DNA of 64,000 nucleotides, taken from positions 372,001-436,000 of the forward strand of contig NZ_JANQAJ010000005.1 in assembly GCF_024707105.1 (NCBI RefSeq). The letters run 5' to 3'. The position numbers were made by a program, and so were the translations under genes. Positions 50,717 through 59,681 of this stretch are shown here, one piece after another (positions within the stretch are counted from its first letter, which is position 1; each line of letters begins with the position of its first letter). A model generated the notes under the pieces. The model ran no database searches, had not been told where the DNA came from, and saw only the letters and a list, made by a program, of their open reading frames with translations. This DNA is from Devosia ginsengisoli (GTDB lineage: Bacteria; Pseudomonadota; Alphaproteobacteria; Rhizobiales; Devosiaceae).

Positions 50717-52558
50717 ATGGTTCCTGGCGACACCGGACTGCTGTTGCGTCTCCAGACGGAAGTGCTGGAGGCGGTCGCCTGCGGGGAGCCATTGGTGGCG
50801 GTGGCCGATCTGCTATGCCGTCGCGCCGAGGCGCTGGCGCCCGGCGTCGTCTGCACCATCCTGTCGATCGACGGCGAAGGCCGGTTGCGCCCATTGGCGG
50901 CGCCCAGCCTGCCGCTGGCCTATTCCAGCGCCATCGATGGCCTGTCGATCGGCCCGCAAAGCGGCTCCTGCGGGGCGGCGGCTTTTCACAACGAGCCGGT
51001 CATCGTCACCGATATCGGAAGCGACCCGCTCTGGAATGATTATCGCGGCCTGGTCGAACCGCTTGGCCTGCGCGCCTGCTGGTCCAGCCCCATAAGCGAC
51101 CATGACGGGCGGGTGGTCGCCACGTTCGCCTTCTACTACCGCACCTGTCGCGGCCCCGATGCGCTGGAGCGCAGCATCGTGCAGACCTGCGTGCATCTCT
51201 GCGCCATCGCCATCGCGCATGAACAGGTGCGCCAGCGCAATCATCGCCTGGCCTATTTCGATGCGCTGACCGGCCTGCCCAATCGCGGCCATTTCAACGA
51301 ATTGCTCGATCGCTCCATCGGCATGGCCGAGCCCTTCGGCCTGCTGCTGGTCGATATCGACCATCTCAAGCTGGTCAATGACACGGTGGGCCATGTCTTC
51401 GGTGACAGGCTGATCAGCGCCGTGGCGGCGCGCATCGCCGATTGCCACCCCTCGCTCACCGCCTGCCGCCTCGGCGGCGACGAATTCGCCGTGCTGGTGG
51501 CCGATTGCCATGACGATGCCGCCCTGCAGGATGCCGCCAGCCGCATGCTCGCGGCGGTGCGTGGCCTGGTCCAGGTCGGCGACCAGACCATCGATCCGCA
51601 TATCACCATTGGCGGCGCCCTGTTCGGCCCCGATGGCGCCGATGGCCCCGCGCTCAGCCAGAATGCCGATTTCGCGCTCTACCATGCCAAGGAAACAAGG
51701 CGCGGCGGCTATGTCCGCTTCACGCCCGGCCTGCGCACCTCCATGCTGGAGCGCGCCACCATGGTGCGATCAGTCGATTCCGCTTTGGCCGAAAGGCGCA
51801 TGATCGTCCACTACCAGCCCATCGTCCGGCTCGATACGGCCGAGATTGTCGGGCTGGAAGCCCTGGCGCGCATGCGCATGCCCGACGGGCGCATCGCCGC
51901 AGCCGGCGAATTCCATGCCGCCATGGCCGATCCGCGCATCGCCTGGCAGTTGACCGGCCAGATGCTGACCCAGATCGCCGCGGATATCCGCCACTGGCTC
52001 GATCTCGGCCTGGTCTTTCAGCATGTCGGCGTCAACGTCACGACTGGCGATTTCCAGCGCGGCGACCTCGAAACCCGCATCGTCGAGACCTTCGAACGGG
52101 CGGGCGTCGACCTCAAGCATATCGTGCTCGAGGTCAATGAAGCTGTCTATGTCGGCGGCAATGACCAGATGGTGCCGCATGCCGTCAGCGCCCTGCGCCA
52201 GCGGGGCCTCTTGGTCGCGCTCGACGATTTCGGCACCGGCTTCGCCTCGCTCACCCACCTGCTGAGCTTTCCCGTCGATATCATCAAGATCGACCGCTCC
52301 TTCGTGGCCCGCCTCGGCAGCGACCGCGCCAGCGATGTCGTGGTCGGCTCCATCATCGACATCGCCCGCAAGCTCGACATGAAGCTGGTGGCCGAGGGCA
52401 TCGAAACGCCGGAACAGGCGCGCATCCTCAGCGAGCTCGGCTGCGTCATGGGGCAGGGCTATCTCTATGCCCGTCCCACCTCGCGGGACGATACCACCCG
52501 CCTGCTGTCGCTCTTCGCCCAGAAACTCGACGCTGCCGGCACCCGCCGCTCCGCCTGA
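50717..52558 (+). CDS. GAF-GGDEF-EAL cyclic-di-GMP protein
   Basis: A 613-residue soluble protein. An N-terminal GAF domain (about 10-165: EAVACGEPLVAVADLLCRRAEALAP, GPQSGSCGAAAFHNEPVIVTDI) is followed by a GGDEF domain (about 175-345, with DALTGLPNR and intact LGGDEFAVL). The C-terminal EAL domain (about 360-605) has LEALARM, VNVTTGDFQRG, DDFGTGFASL, IKIDRSF and EGIET. Both catalytic motifs look intact, so it could make or break c-di-GMP under control of the GAF ligand. There is no membrane segment. Its start abuts the truncated maf gene, suggesting this is the distal side of a rearrangement junction. Confidence 0.92.
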   Translation: MVPGDTGLLLRLQTEVLEAVACGEPLVAVADLLCRRAEALAPGVVCTILSIDGEGRLRPLAAPSLPLAYSSAIDGLSIGPQSGSCGAAAFHNEPVIVTDIGSDPLWNDYRGLVEPLGLRACWSSPISDHDGRVVATFAFYYRTCRGPDALERSIVQTCVHLCAIAIAHEQVRQRNHRLAYFDALTGLPNRGHFNELLDRSIGMAEPFGLLLVDIDHLKLVNDTVGHVFGDRLISAVAARIADCHPSLTACRLGGDEFAVLVADCHDDAALQDAASRMLAAVRGLVQVGDQTIDPHITIGGALFGPDGADGPALSQNADFALYHAKETRRGGYVRFTPGLRTSMLERATMVRSVDSALAERRMIVHYQPIVRLDTAEIVGLEALARMRMPDGRIAAAGEFHAAMADPRIAWQLTGQMLTQIAADIRHWLDLGLVFQHVGVNVTTGDFQRGDLETRIVETFERAGVDLKHIVLEVNEAVYVGGNDQMVPHAVSALRQRGLLVALDDFGTGFASLTHLLSFPVDIIKIDRSFVARLGSDRASDVVVGSIIDIARKLDMKLVAEGIETPEQARILSELGCVMGQGYLYARPTSRDDTTRLLSLFAQKLDAAGTRRSA

Positions 52559-52722
52559 GCGCCGTTGCATTTGTTCGCCCTCTGGCGCAAGCTGGTGGTG
52601 AAGTATCCGACTGGACCAAAGTCGCATGGCGCCTGCGCCGCGTGACAGGACGGTGACAGGGACGCCGCCTATTCTCCCCGTCACGAACGCAATGACGTTC
52701 TGGATATGACATGGGAGGACTT

Positions 52723-53667
52723 ATGAACAAGCTGCTCTTGGCCGCGCTGATCTCTGGCGCAATGGCCGTTCCCGCTTTCGCCGCCGATTACACCATCATG
52801 GCCCCCGCTGCCCCTGGCGGCGGTTGGGACAGCACCGCCCGCACCATGCAGATGGTGCTGCAGGAAGAAGGCATCTCGGGCAATGTCCAGGTGACCAACG
52901 TGCCCGGCGCCGGCGGCGCCATCGGCCTCGCCCAGTTCATCAACCAGGGCAATGGCGATCCGAGCCAGCTCATGGTCAGCGGCTATGTGATGGTCGGTGC
53001 CCTGCTGACGGCGGCTTCGCCGGTCACCCTGGCCGACACGACCCCGATCGCCCGTCTTACCGGTGAATCGGTGGCCATCGTGGTTCCGACCAGTTCATCC
53101 ATCCAGTCGATGGACGATCTCGTCGCCCAGCTCAAGGCTGATCCGGGCGCGGTGGCCTGGGCCGGCGGTTCGGCCGGCGGCGCGGACCACATCACGGCGG
53201 GCCTTATCGCCCAGGCTTCGGGTGTCGACCCGACCCTGGTCAACTACATCGCCTATTCGGGCGGTGGTGAAGCCCTTGCCGCCATTCTCGGTGGCCAGGT
53301 GACCGTCGGCCTCTCCGGCTACAGCGAATTCGCCAGCCAGATCGCCGCGGGCGAACTGCGCCTGCTCGCCATTTCCGGCGAAAACCGCCTCGACGGCGTC
53401 GATGCCCCCACCCTCAAGGAAGCCGGTGTCGATGTGGCGCTGGAAAACTGGCGCATGGTCACCGCCGCGCCGGGAATTACCGATGAGCAGAAGGCCGCCA
53501 TCGCCGCCGATATCGAGGCGATGGTGAATTCGGATAGCTGGCAGGCTGCCCTGACCGAGCGCGGCTGGGTCAATACCTACCTCGCCGGCGACGCCTTCGA
53601 CGCCCAGCTTGCCGCTGACACCGAAGCAACGGCCACCATTCTTAAGGCCATTGGCCTGGTGCAATGA
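52723..53667 (+). CDS. tctC: tripartite tricarboxylate transporter substrate-binding protein
   Basis: A 314-residue periplasmic Bug-family binding protein with signal peptide ([20 protein letters not shown]) and TctC motifs: [50 protein letters not shown] and the VGLSGYSEF loop. It should deliver a carboxylate, by analogy citrate or a relative, to TctAB. GGGAGGACTT precedes the ATG. Its stop overlaps the tctB start (ATGA). Regulation is probably by the TctD/TctE-like pair encoded 3 kb downstream on the other strand. Confidence 0.9.
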   Translation: MNKLLLAALISGAMAVPAFAADYTIMAPAAPGGGWDSTARTMQMVLQEEGISGNVQVTNVPGAGGAIGLAQFINQGNGDPSQLMVSGYVMVGALLTAASPVTLADTTPIARLTGESVAIVVPTSSSIQSMDDLVAQLKADPGAVAWAGGSAGGADHITAGLIAQASGVDPTLVNYIAYSGGGEALAAILGGQVTVGLSGYSEFASQIAAGELRLLAISGENRLDGVDAPTLKEAGVDVALENWRMVTAAPGITDEQKAAIAADIEAMVNSDSWQAALTERGWVNTYLAGDAFDAQLAADTEATATILKAIGLVQ

Positions 53668-54150
53668 GCGGAGCCAATCCGAAAATGACGCGCCGCCCCG
53701 ACGGGGCGGCGCTTGTCATAGCCGGGATCCTGGCCGCCATCGCGGTCGTGATCATCTGGCAAACCATGAACATGCCCGTTGCGGCTCTATACGCGCGGGT
53801 TGGCCCCACGACTTTCCCCTATGTCATCGCGGGCGGCCTGTTGCTGCTGTCCGCCGGTACCGTGGTTTCGGCATTGCGCGGCAGCTTTCCGGCACGCGCC
53901 AACGACAATTACATCCCCATAATGTGGATCGTCGGTGGCCTCGTTGGCCAGATGCTGCTGCTGTCGAGTGCGGGCTTCTCCATCGCCACGGGTGTGCTTT
54001 TCGCCTTCACCGCCAAGGGTTTTGGCCGCGGTCCCCTGTGGAAGACCATTCCCATGGGCGCGCTTTTCGCCTTCATCGTCTGGTTCGCCTTCGCCAAGGG
54101 CCTGCAGCTCTCGCTGCCGTCAGGTCCCCCTCGAACGCCTTATTCCCTGA
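53664..54150 (+). CDS. tctB: tripartite tricarboxylate transporter small membrane subunit (frameshift near end)
   Basis: TctB is the small four-helix membrane subunit of the carboxylate transporter. Hydrophobic segments [55 protein letters not shown] and [16 protein letters not shown] are in order. Near the end the C5 run 54126-54130 carries one base too many; with it the frame runs on to 54236, into tctA. With one C removed the protein ends LPSGPLERLIP at the TGA 54148-54150, about 161 residues, 13 bases before tctA, which is the normal arrangement. Confidence 0.82.
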
Positions 54151-54163
54151 TCGGAAGTCGCAG

Positions 54164-55711
54164 ATGGATACTTTCGGACTTCTCGCCCAGGGCCTCGTCG
54201 CCGCGCTCCAGTGGCAGAACCTCATTTATGCGCTGATCGGCGTGACCCTGGGCACCGCCGTCGGCGTGCTGCCCGGCATCGGCCCGGCGCTGACCGTGGC
54301 CCTGCTGCTGCCGGTCACCTACAAGCTCGATCCGGCCGGCTCGCTCATCATGTTCGCCGGCATCTATTACGGCGGCATGTATGGCGGCTCGACCACCTCG
54401 ATCCTGCTCAATACGCCCGGTGAATCGGCCTCCATCGTCACTGCGCTCGAGGGCAACAAGATGGCCCGCAAGGGCAGGGGCGGTCCCGCCCTCGCCACTG
54501 CCGCCATCGGCTCCTTCGTCGCCGGCCTCATCGCCACCTTGGCCTTGGCCTTCGTCGCCCCCTGGGTGGTCAAATTTGCGCTGGCCTTCGGCCCGGCCGA
54601 ATATTTCGCGCTCATGGTACTGGCCTTCATCACCGTTTCGGCAGCGTTCGGCGACTCTGCCCTGCGCGGCCTCACCGCTTTGTTCATCGGCCTCGGCCTG
54701 GGCATTATCGGCATCGACCTGCAGACCGGCCAGGCCCGCCTTTCCTTCGGCATTCCCGACCTGCTCGACGGCATCGAGGTGACGACGCTGGCCGTGGCGC
54801 TCTTCGCCATCGGGGAAACCCTCAAGATGGCCGCCGACCGCACGGCGAAGGACGACGAAGTCATCGCCGTCAAAGGCTCGGTCTGGATGACCAAAGAAGA
54901 TTGGAAGCGCAGTTGGCTGCCCTGGCTGCGCGGTACCGCGGTGGGCTTTCCCATCGGCGCCATGCCGGCCGGCGGCGCCGACGTCGCCAGCTTCCTCAGC
55001 TACAGCACCGAAAAGACCTTCGCCAAGAATCCCGAAGAGTTCGGCCATGGCGCCATCGAAGGCGTCGCCGGCCCGGAAGCGGCCAATAACGCCTCGGCCG
55101 CCGGTACTTTGGTGCCGCTGCTGACGCTGGGCCTGCCCACCACGGCCACGGCGGCCATCATGCTGGCCGGTTTCCAGCAGTTCGGCCTCCAGCCCGGCCC
55201 GCTGCTCTTCGTCAACAATGCGTCGCTGGTCTGGGCGCTCATCGCCAGCCTGCTCGTCGCCAACCTGATGCTGATCGTGCTCAACCTGCCGCTGATCGGG
55301 CTGTGGGTGAAGCTGCTGACCATTCCCAAGCCATGGCTCTATGGCGGCATTCTGGTCTTCGCCACCCTGGGAACGCTCGGGGCCAATGGCGCCATGTCGG
55401 GCCATCTGGGGCCGATCAGCTTCTCGTTCGAGCTGATGCTGCTGCTGGCCTTCGGCATATTGGGCTACCTGCTGCGCCGTTTCGACTATCCCATCGCGCC
55501 TGTTGTCGTCGGGCTCATTCTCGGCCCCATGGCCGAGCAGCAATTGCGCCGGGCGCTGGCCATCAGCCAGGGCGATCCCATCGTGCTCTTCCACTCGCCC
55601 ATCGCCATCACGCTCTATGTGCTGGCGGCCGCCGCCGTGCTGGTTCCGCTCTGGTTCCGGCTCCGGGGCAGGGGAGACGTGCTGAGCCAACTGGCCAGCG
55701 ACGAGGACTAG
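54164..55711 (+). CDS. tctA: tripartite tricarboxylate transporter large membrane subunit
   Basis: A 515-residue inner-membrane protein with about twelve helices and the two TctA signature stretches: [24 protein letters not shown] with [20 protein letters not shown], and [37 protein letters not shown]. It is the Na+/H+-coupled translocator for the solute bound by TctC. The ATG at 54164 is the family's usual start ([11 protein letters not shown]). A strong terminator follows at 55742. Confidence 0.95.
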   Translation: MDTFGLLAQGLVAALQWQNLIYALIGVTLGTAVGVLPGIGPALTVALLLPVTYKLDPAGSLIMFAGIYYGGMYGGSTTSILLNTPGESASIVTALEGNKMARKGRGGPALATAAIGSFVAGLIATLALAFVAPWVVKFALAFGPAEYFALMVLAFITVSAAFGDSALRGLTALFIGLGLGIIGIDLQTGQARLSFGIPDLLDGIEVTTLAVALFAIGETLKMAADRTAKDDEVIAVKGSVWMTKEDWKRSWLPWLRGTAVGFPIGAMPAGGADVASFLSYSTEKTFAKNPEEFGHGAIEGVAGPEAANNASAAGTLVPLLTLGLPTTATAAIMLAGFQQFGLQPGPLLFVNNASLVWALIASLLVANLMLIVLNLPLIGLWVKLLTIPKPWLYGGILVFATLGTLGANGAMSGHLGPISFSFELMLLLAFGILGYLLRRFDYPIAPVVVGLILGPMAEQQLRRALAISQGDPIVLFHSPIAITLYVLAAAAVLVPLWFRLRGRGDVLSQLASDED

Positions 55712-55741
55712 CCGCCGATATCTGTGGACGCAGACAGGCAA

Positions 55742-55776
55742 AAGCCCGGATACCCATTCAAGGGCATCCGGGCTTT
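55742..55776. terminator. intrinsic terminator of tctCBA
   Basis: AAAGCCCGGATACCC and GGGCATCCGGGCTTT pair over 14 of 15 positions around a 5-base ATTCA-type loop, ending in TTTCTC. A-rich and T-rich flanks make it usable from either side, so it may also stop the small gene that runs toward it. Confidence 0.85.
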
Positions 55777-55838
55777 CTCACATTCGATCGACCACTCGGC
55801 GCAGCGCGGAGGGAGGAGCGATTCGCCAGGGAGACTTC

Positions 55839-56009
55839 TTAGAGCTTGCCGATCGAACGGAAAGCGTCGGGATCGATCCCCAGGGTCTTGAGATGCTTGG
55901 CCTTGGGCATCCGCCCGGCCTCGACCGCATTCGAGACGGCAGCGGCGCTGCCGAACACGTCAACGACGTTACCAAGGGTCGCAAAAAAACTCTTGCGTGG
56001 GTTGCTCAT
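55839..56009 (-). CDS. small conserved protein, DUF1127-like tail
   Basis: A 56-residue ORF: MSNPRKSFFATLGNVVDVFG, SAAAVSNAVEAGRMPKAKHL, KTLGIDPDAFRSIGKL. The ending (AVEAGRMPKAKHLKTLGID) follows the pattern of small DUF1127-type proteins of Rhizobiales, which often act in RNA or phosphate-linked regulation, though most are uncharacterised. GAGGAACT lies about eight bases before the ATG at 56009. The terminator at 55742 lies downstream. Confidence 0.65.
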   Translation of the reverse strand: MSNPRKSFFATLGNVVDVFGSAAAVSNAVEAGRMPKAKHLKTLGIDPDAFRSIGKL

Positions 56010-56226
56010 TTTGCCAGTTCCTCTCAAGACCGGGCCGAATTGCCGGGTCGCTTTCATGAATTGACAAATGGGCTCTCCTTGCCGTTTCCGCTAGGCCACA
56101 AAGGTCAAGTCAGCCATGCGTTTCATGCAATTAAGAGGCAGGTAAGTATGAAATGGCGCAGAATATGGCTGAATCGCTGAGACGAAGGTCTCATTCATGC
56201 AATTGGTGCATGGCTGTCATGGCTTG

Positions 56227-56318
56227 GATACCCCCTCCACCCCCGCGACCGGCAAACATAGTGCCACAAGCTCGATCTGTTCCTCCCCCTGTCAGGGGGA
56301 GGCTAGGAGGGGGTATCC
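56227..56318. repeat. CTCCCCCTG repeat, variant copy
   Basis: ATACCCCCTCCACCCCCGCG opens the element, and GATCTGTTCCTCCCCCTGTC then AGGGGGAGGCTAGGAGGGGG close it. The right half matches 37968-38085 closely while the left inner stem is lost. It sits between the small DUF1127-like gene and the end of the kinase/binding-protein fusion. The rest of the 333-base gap (56010-56342) shows no gene. Confidence 0.65.
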
Positions 56319-56342
56319 GCCAAAGACTCCTCCTGCCGCCCC

Positions 56343-58823
56343 TCACGGCTTCGGCGAAACGATCTCGCCCCAGCTATCGAGAAACCGCTTCCGCCGCTGC
56401 TGGTCCAGCGACACCATCAGCGCCGGCCCCAGCGGAATGGGCTGGATCACCCCGCGGCCGCGCGCCGCAATGGCCTCGCTGGTCCATTCGCCGTTGGCGC
56501 CCGCCACCACCGAGCCCAAAGCCGTCTGTCCCGCCGCCACGGCCTGTCCGGCCGGCGACAATGCGAAGTCCACGAAGGCGCGGCCGAGGTCGGGGTAGGG
56601 CGCGTCGCGCGGGATCAGCATGGCGCGCGTCAGCACAAGCACATAATCGTCAGGCACCACGATTTCGATATTGGCGCCGCCAGCCTTGCGCGCAAAGGCG
56701 TAGGAGCCCAGCACATTATAGCCCAGTGCCAGCGACCCGTCGGCCACGCCGTTGAGAATGGCCGGGCTCGACCCCGAAAACACCGCGCCCACCCGCCCGA
56801 ATGCCGCCGCCAGCCGCCAGAAATTGGATGAGATCACCTGGTCCTGCGCGGCCAGCAGATAGCCCACGCCGGAAAGCGCGATGTCATAGGTGGCAATCGC
56901 CCCGCGAAACCGCTCGGTCTGCGTCTCCAGCATTTCCGCCAGCGTCAGATGTGTGCGCGGCACTTCGGCGGCGCTGATCCGGTCGGGATTGTAGATGATG
57001 ACGGCCGGCTCGAAAGTGAAACCGAATACCTCGTTGCGCCAATGCGCCCATTCCGGCAGGTCGCCGAGAAACGGGCTGTCATAGGCCATAGCATGCCCGT
57101 CATTGGCCAGCTTGATCATCAGGTCCGACGCAGAGCTGATCAGCAGGTCGGGCTTGGGCGCCATGTCGCCGGCCAGGTACCGCTCATAGAGCGGCAGTGA
57201 ATCGGTTTCTTCATAGGCGACGGTCACATCCGGCCGGATGGCCTGGAAACCGGCGATGAAATGGGCAAAGAGCGGCGTATCCGTCACGCCGACAATGGTC
57301 AGCACCGTGTCGCTGCTGCCATCGGGCGCGGGATAGCGGGTGGATGCCGCCTCCGCCCCGCGCGGGTCGATCAGCAGCAGGCACAGCACCAGCGCCGAAA
57401 GACTTCCCAGCGCCCGCCGCATCTGCTCCACCTTGGGGTTCCGCCCCACCAGCGGTAGGTCGATCTCCACCACCAGGCCGCCGCCCGCCCGATCCTCCAG
57501 CCGCAGCGCCCCGCGATGCGCCTCCACCACGCGGCGGACGATGGAGAGCCCCAGCCCCGAGCCGGCCCGTGCGCCGCTCGCCGCGCCGCGCTTGAAGCGT
57601 TCCAGCACCAGCGGCTTTTCCGCCTCTTCAATGCCCGGCCCGCGGTCGCGCACTGCCATGGTCATCATGCCCTCGCCCATGCTGCCGCCGATCTCCACCT
57701 TGCCGTCCGAATAGACCAGCGCATTGTCCACCACATTGCGCACCATTTCGCGCAAGGCCACCCGGTCGCCACGGATTGGCGCCGCCGCCACCGCCTCGGG
57801 CAGGGTCACCTCCAGCCGCCCCGCCTGGTCCGGGTCCAGCCGCTGCCGCACATCCTCCACCACGGTGCCGAACGCCGTCGTATCCGTCTCCTGGTTTTCC
57901 AGCCGGTGCGAAATCGTCGCTTCCATCAGCAATTGCGATACGAGCTGGCTCGCCTGCACCGCCCCCTGATGGATGCGCCCCACCCGCGCCCGCAGCGCTT
58001 CGGGGTCCTGCTCATCCATTGCCACCTCGGCCTGTGCCCGCAGCGAAGCCAGCGGAGTGCGCACCTCATGCGCCGCCTCGGCCACCAGTCCCGTCACCCG
58101 CTCCATGGCGCTGCCCAGCCGCGCCATGAAGGCGTTGAGGCCGCTCACCAGATGGCTCACCTCCACCGGCACCGGCACATCCACGGGCGAGAGGTCATCC
58201 GGCGCCCGCCCGCGCAATTCCTGCTCGAGCTGGTAGAGCGGCGCGAACATGCGCCCGATGCCGAACCACACCAGCGCGATGGCCAGCAGCGTCAGCGCCA
58301 CGACAGGCACGATGGCATTGGAGAGAATTTCCCAGGCCAGCGCCTCGCGCTCGCTCTGCGTCTCGGCCACATGGATGGTCACCCAGTCGGCGTCGCCCCC
58401 CGACGAGGTCAGCCGCCCCACGCTCGCCACCCGCACCAGCTCGCCGCGATAGGTCGTATCGGCGAAGACCGGTCCGGCCGAGGTCATTTCCGGCAGTTCG
58501 GCGGAAAGGTCCGCATAACCCGTTACCGCCCGGCCGGTGGGGTCTTCCACGGCATAGAACACCCGGTCCCGCCCCGAAAACATGCCGAACGAGGCAAAGG
58601 GTAGTTCGACGATGACGGTATCGTCCTCCACCTGCACGGCGCCGGCGATGGTCAGCGCCGACGCTGCGAGCAGCCGGTCGAACGCCCGATCCGCCGCGCG
58701 CTCGGCATAGTCGCGGATGAACACGATCAGCACCACCGCGGCGCCCAGCAACAGCGCCAGCGCCAGCGCCACGATGCGGCGGCGGATGGAGAAGGATTTG
58801 GCGGGCTGGGCAATGTTGGTCAT
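56343..58823 (-). CDS. TctE-like sensor histidine kinase fused to a periplasmic solute-binding protein
   Basis: An 826-residue fusion. Residues 1-465 are a membrane histidine kinase of the TctE type: TM1 about 14-37, a 130-residue periplasmic sensor, TM2 about 168-190, HAMP, His252 in EAAHEVRTPLASL, N-box NVVDNALVYSDG, DRGPGI and GSGLGLSIV. Residues 468-826 are an FbpA/thiamine-type extracellular binding protein (TIVGVTDTPLFAHFIAGFQ, KPDLLISSASDLMIKL, NSNFW-like SSNFWRLAAAFG). It begins with its own signal-peptide-like stretch (MRRALGSLSALVLCLLLID...GAEA). The Met468 codon (57422) is preceded by GGTGGAG, so the second part could also be made separately. It follows the TctD-like regulator gene and converges on tctCBA. 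Confidence 0.82.
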   Translation of the reverse strand: MTNIAQPAKSFSIRRRIVALALALLLGAAVVLIVFIRDYAERAADRAFDRLLAASALTIAGAVQVEDDTVIVELPFASFGMFSGRDRVFYAVEDPTGRAVTGYADLSAELPEMTSAGPVFADTTYRGELVRVASVGRLTSSGGDADWVTIHVAETQSEREALAWEILSNAIVPVVALTLLAIALVWFGIGRMFAPLYQLEQELRGRAPDDLSPVDVPVPVEVSHLVSGLNAFMARLGSAMERVTGLVAEAAHEVRTPLASLRAQAEVAMDEQDPEALRARVGRIHQGAVQASQLVSQLLMEATISHRLENQETDTTAFGTVVEDVRQRLDPDQAGRLEVTLPEAVAAAPIRGDRVALREMVRNVVDNALVYSDGKVEIGGSMGEGMMTMAVRDRGPGIEEAEKPLVLERFKRGAASGARAGSGLGLSIVRRVVEAHRGALRLEDRAGGGLVVEIDLPLVGRNPKVEQMRRALGSLSALVLCLLLIDPRGAEAASTRYPAPDGSSDTVLTIVGVTDTPLFAHFIAGFQAIRPDVTVAYEETDSLPLYERYLAGDMAPKPDLLISSASDLMIKLANDGHAMAYDSPFLGDLPEWAHWRNEVFGFTFEPAVIIYNPDRISAAEVPRTHLTLAEMLETQTERFRGAIATYDIALSGVGYLLAAQDQVISSNFWRLAAAFGRVGAVFSGSSPAILNGVADGSLALGYNVLGSYAFARKAGGANIEIVVPDDYVLVLTRAMLIPRDAPYPDLGRAFVDFALSPAGQAVAAGQTALGSVVAGANGEWTSEAIAARGRGVIQPIPLGPALMVSLDQQRRKRFLDSWGEIVSPKP
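57423..57435 (-). promoter_or_regulatory. internal ribosome-binding site in the kinase-SBP fusion gene
   Basis: Read on the minus strand, AAGGTGGAGCAG directly precedes the ATG at 57422-57420, with GGAG four bases from the start codon. The codons that follow encode MRRALGSLSALVLCLLLI, a good export signal. This is what a separate gene start would look like, though no stop codon separates it from the kinase. Confidence 0.5.
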
Positions 58824-58856
58824 GCGGGAGAGGCCGGCCTGGTTTTAGCCACAACG

Positions 58857-58934
58857 TCATTCCCGCGCAGGCGGGAATCCATTCTTCTTTCACCTGCAGT
58901 ACCAAGAGTGGATTCCCGCCTGCGCGGGAATGAC
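58857..58934. repeat. paired CATTCCCGC hairpin repeat within the two-component operon
   Basis: CATTCCCGCGCAGGCGGGAATCC and GGATTCCCGCCTGCGCGGGAATG flank about 32 bases, as in the copy at 25713-25787. It fills most of the 135-base gap between the regulator stop and the kinase start, so it would be transcribed within the operon and could uncouple the two genes. Confidence 0.75.
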
Positions 58935-58958
58935 ATGGTGGACATCACAGACTGGTGT

Positions 58959-59630
58959 CTACCCATGCGGCGCCCGCACCACATAGCCGACGCCGCGCAC
59001 CGTGCCGATCTCGATATTGGCCGCTTCCAGCTTCTTGCGCAGCCGCGAGATATGCAGCTCCAGCGCATTGACCGACACCGCCTCGTCGAAATTGAAGAGC
59101 TGGTTCATCAGCCGCTCCTTGGGCACCACCTTGCCGGCATTGGTAACGAGGATTTCCAGCAGCCGGAATTCCCGCCGCCCCAGCTCCAGCGACCGCCCCT
59201 CGACGCTGGCATTGAGCCCCGCCAGGTCCATTTCGAGATTGCCCACGCCCAGCGTGCTCGTCGTCTGCCCGCCCGTCCGGCGGATCAGCGCCCGCAACCG
59301 CGCCTCCAGCTCGCGCAGGTCGAACGGCTTGACCAGATAATCATCCGCCCCGAGATCGAGCAGGCTGACCTTGTCGTCGATTTCCGACCGCGCCGTAATC
59401 ACCAGGATCGGCGCATTGAACTTGTGCCGCCGCAGTTCGGCGATCAGCCCTATGCCGTCGCGATTGGGCAGCATCAGGTCGAGCGCCACCGCGTCGAATT
59501 CGTCGCCCTCGGCGGCGGATACCACGTCATTGCCGTCCTTGACCCATTCCACGGAATGGCCGGCGCTGCGCAGGCGTTTCTCGATTGCCTCGCCCAGGTC
59601 TTCATTGTCTTCAACAAGCAGGATTCGCAT
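58959..59630 (-). CDS. tctD: TctD-like OmpR-family response regulator
   Basis: A 223-residue regulator: receiver (MRILLVEDNEDLGEAIEKRL, phospho-acceptor Asp in AVALDLMLPNRDG at about 51, Lys in YLVKPFD) and winged-helix domain (LELGRREFRLLEILVTNAGKVVPKERLMNQLFNFDEAVSVNALELHISRLRKKL). The LFNFDEAVSVNALE pattern is typical of TctD/QseB relatives. The ATG at 59630 gives the family start; a longer reading was rejected. It is the first gene of the pair with the fused kinase, and should control the nearby tctCBA transporter, as TctD does in other proteobacteria. That link here is inferred from proximity and family. Confidence 0.87.
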   Translation of the reverse strand: MRILLVEDNEDLGEAIEKRLRSAGHSVEWVKDGNDVVSAAEGDEFDAVALDLMLPNRDGIGLIAELRRHKFNAPILVITARSEIDDKVSLLDLGADDYLVKPFDLRELEARLRALIRRTGGQTTSTLGVGNLEMDLAGLNASVEGRSLELGRREFRLLEILVTNAGKVVPKERLMNQLFNFDEAVSVNALELHISRLRKKLEAANIEIGTVRGVGYVVRAPHG

Positions 59631-59681
59631 CGGCGCCGGTCTTCCCCCCGGGCGCACAGTAATGGCTAAGAGCGGCCCTGT

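Noticed and set aside
54126..54236. Programmed frameshift in tctB producing a longer product
   Set aside because: A C5 run alone without a slippery heptamer or a stimulatory structure; the extended reading runs into tctA, while removing one base gives the normal end. The same defect in four other genes favours an error.
54140..55741. Minus-strand open frame of 533 codons across tctA
   Set aside because: A shadow of the highly conserved tctA on the other strand; Gln/Gly/His-rich without motifs.
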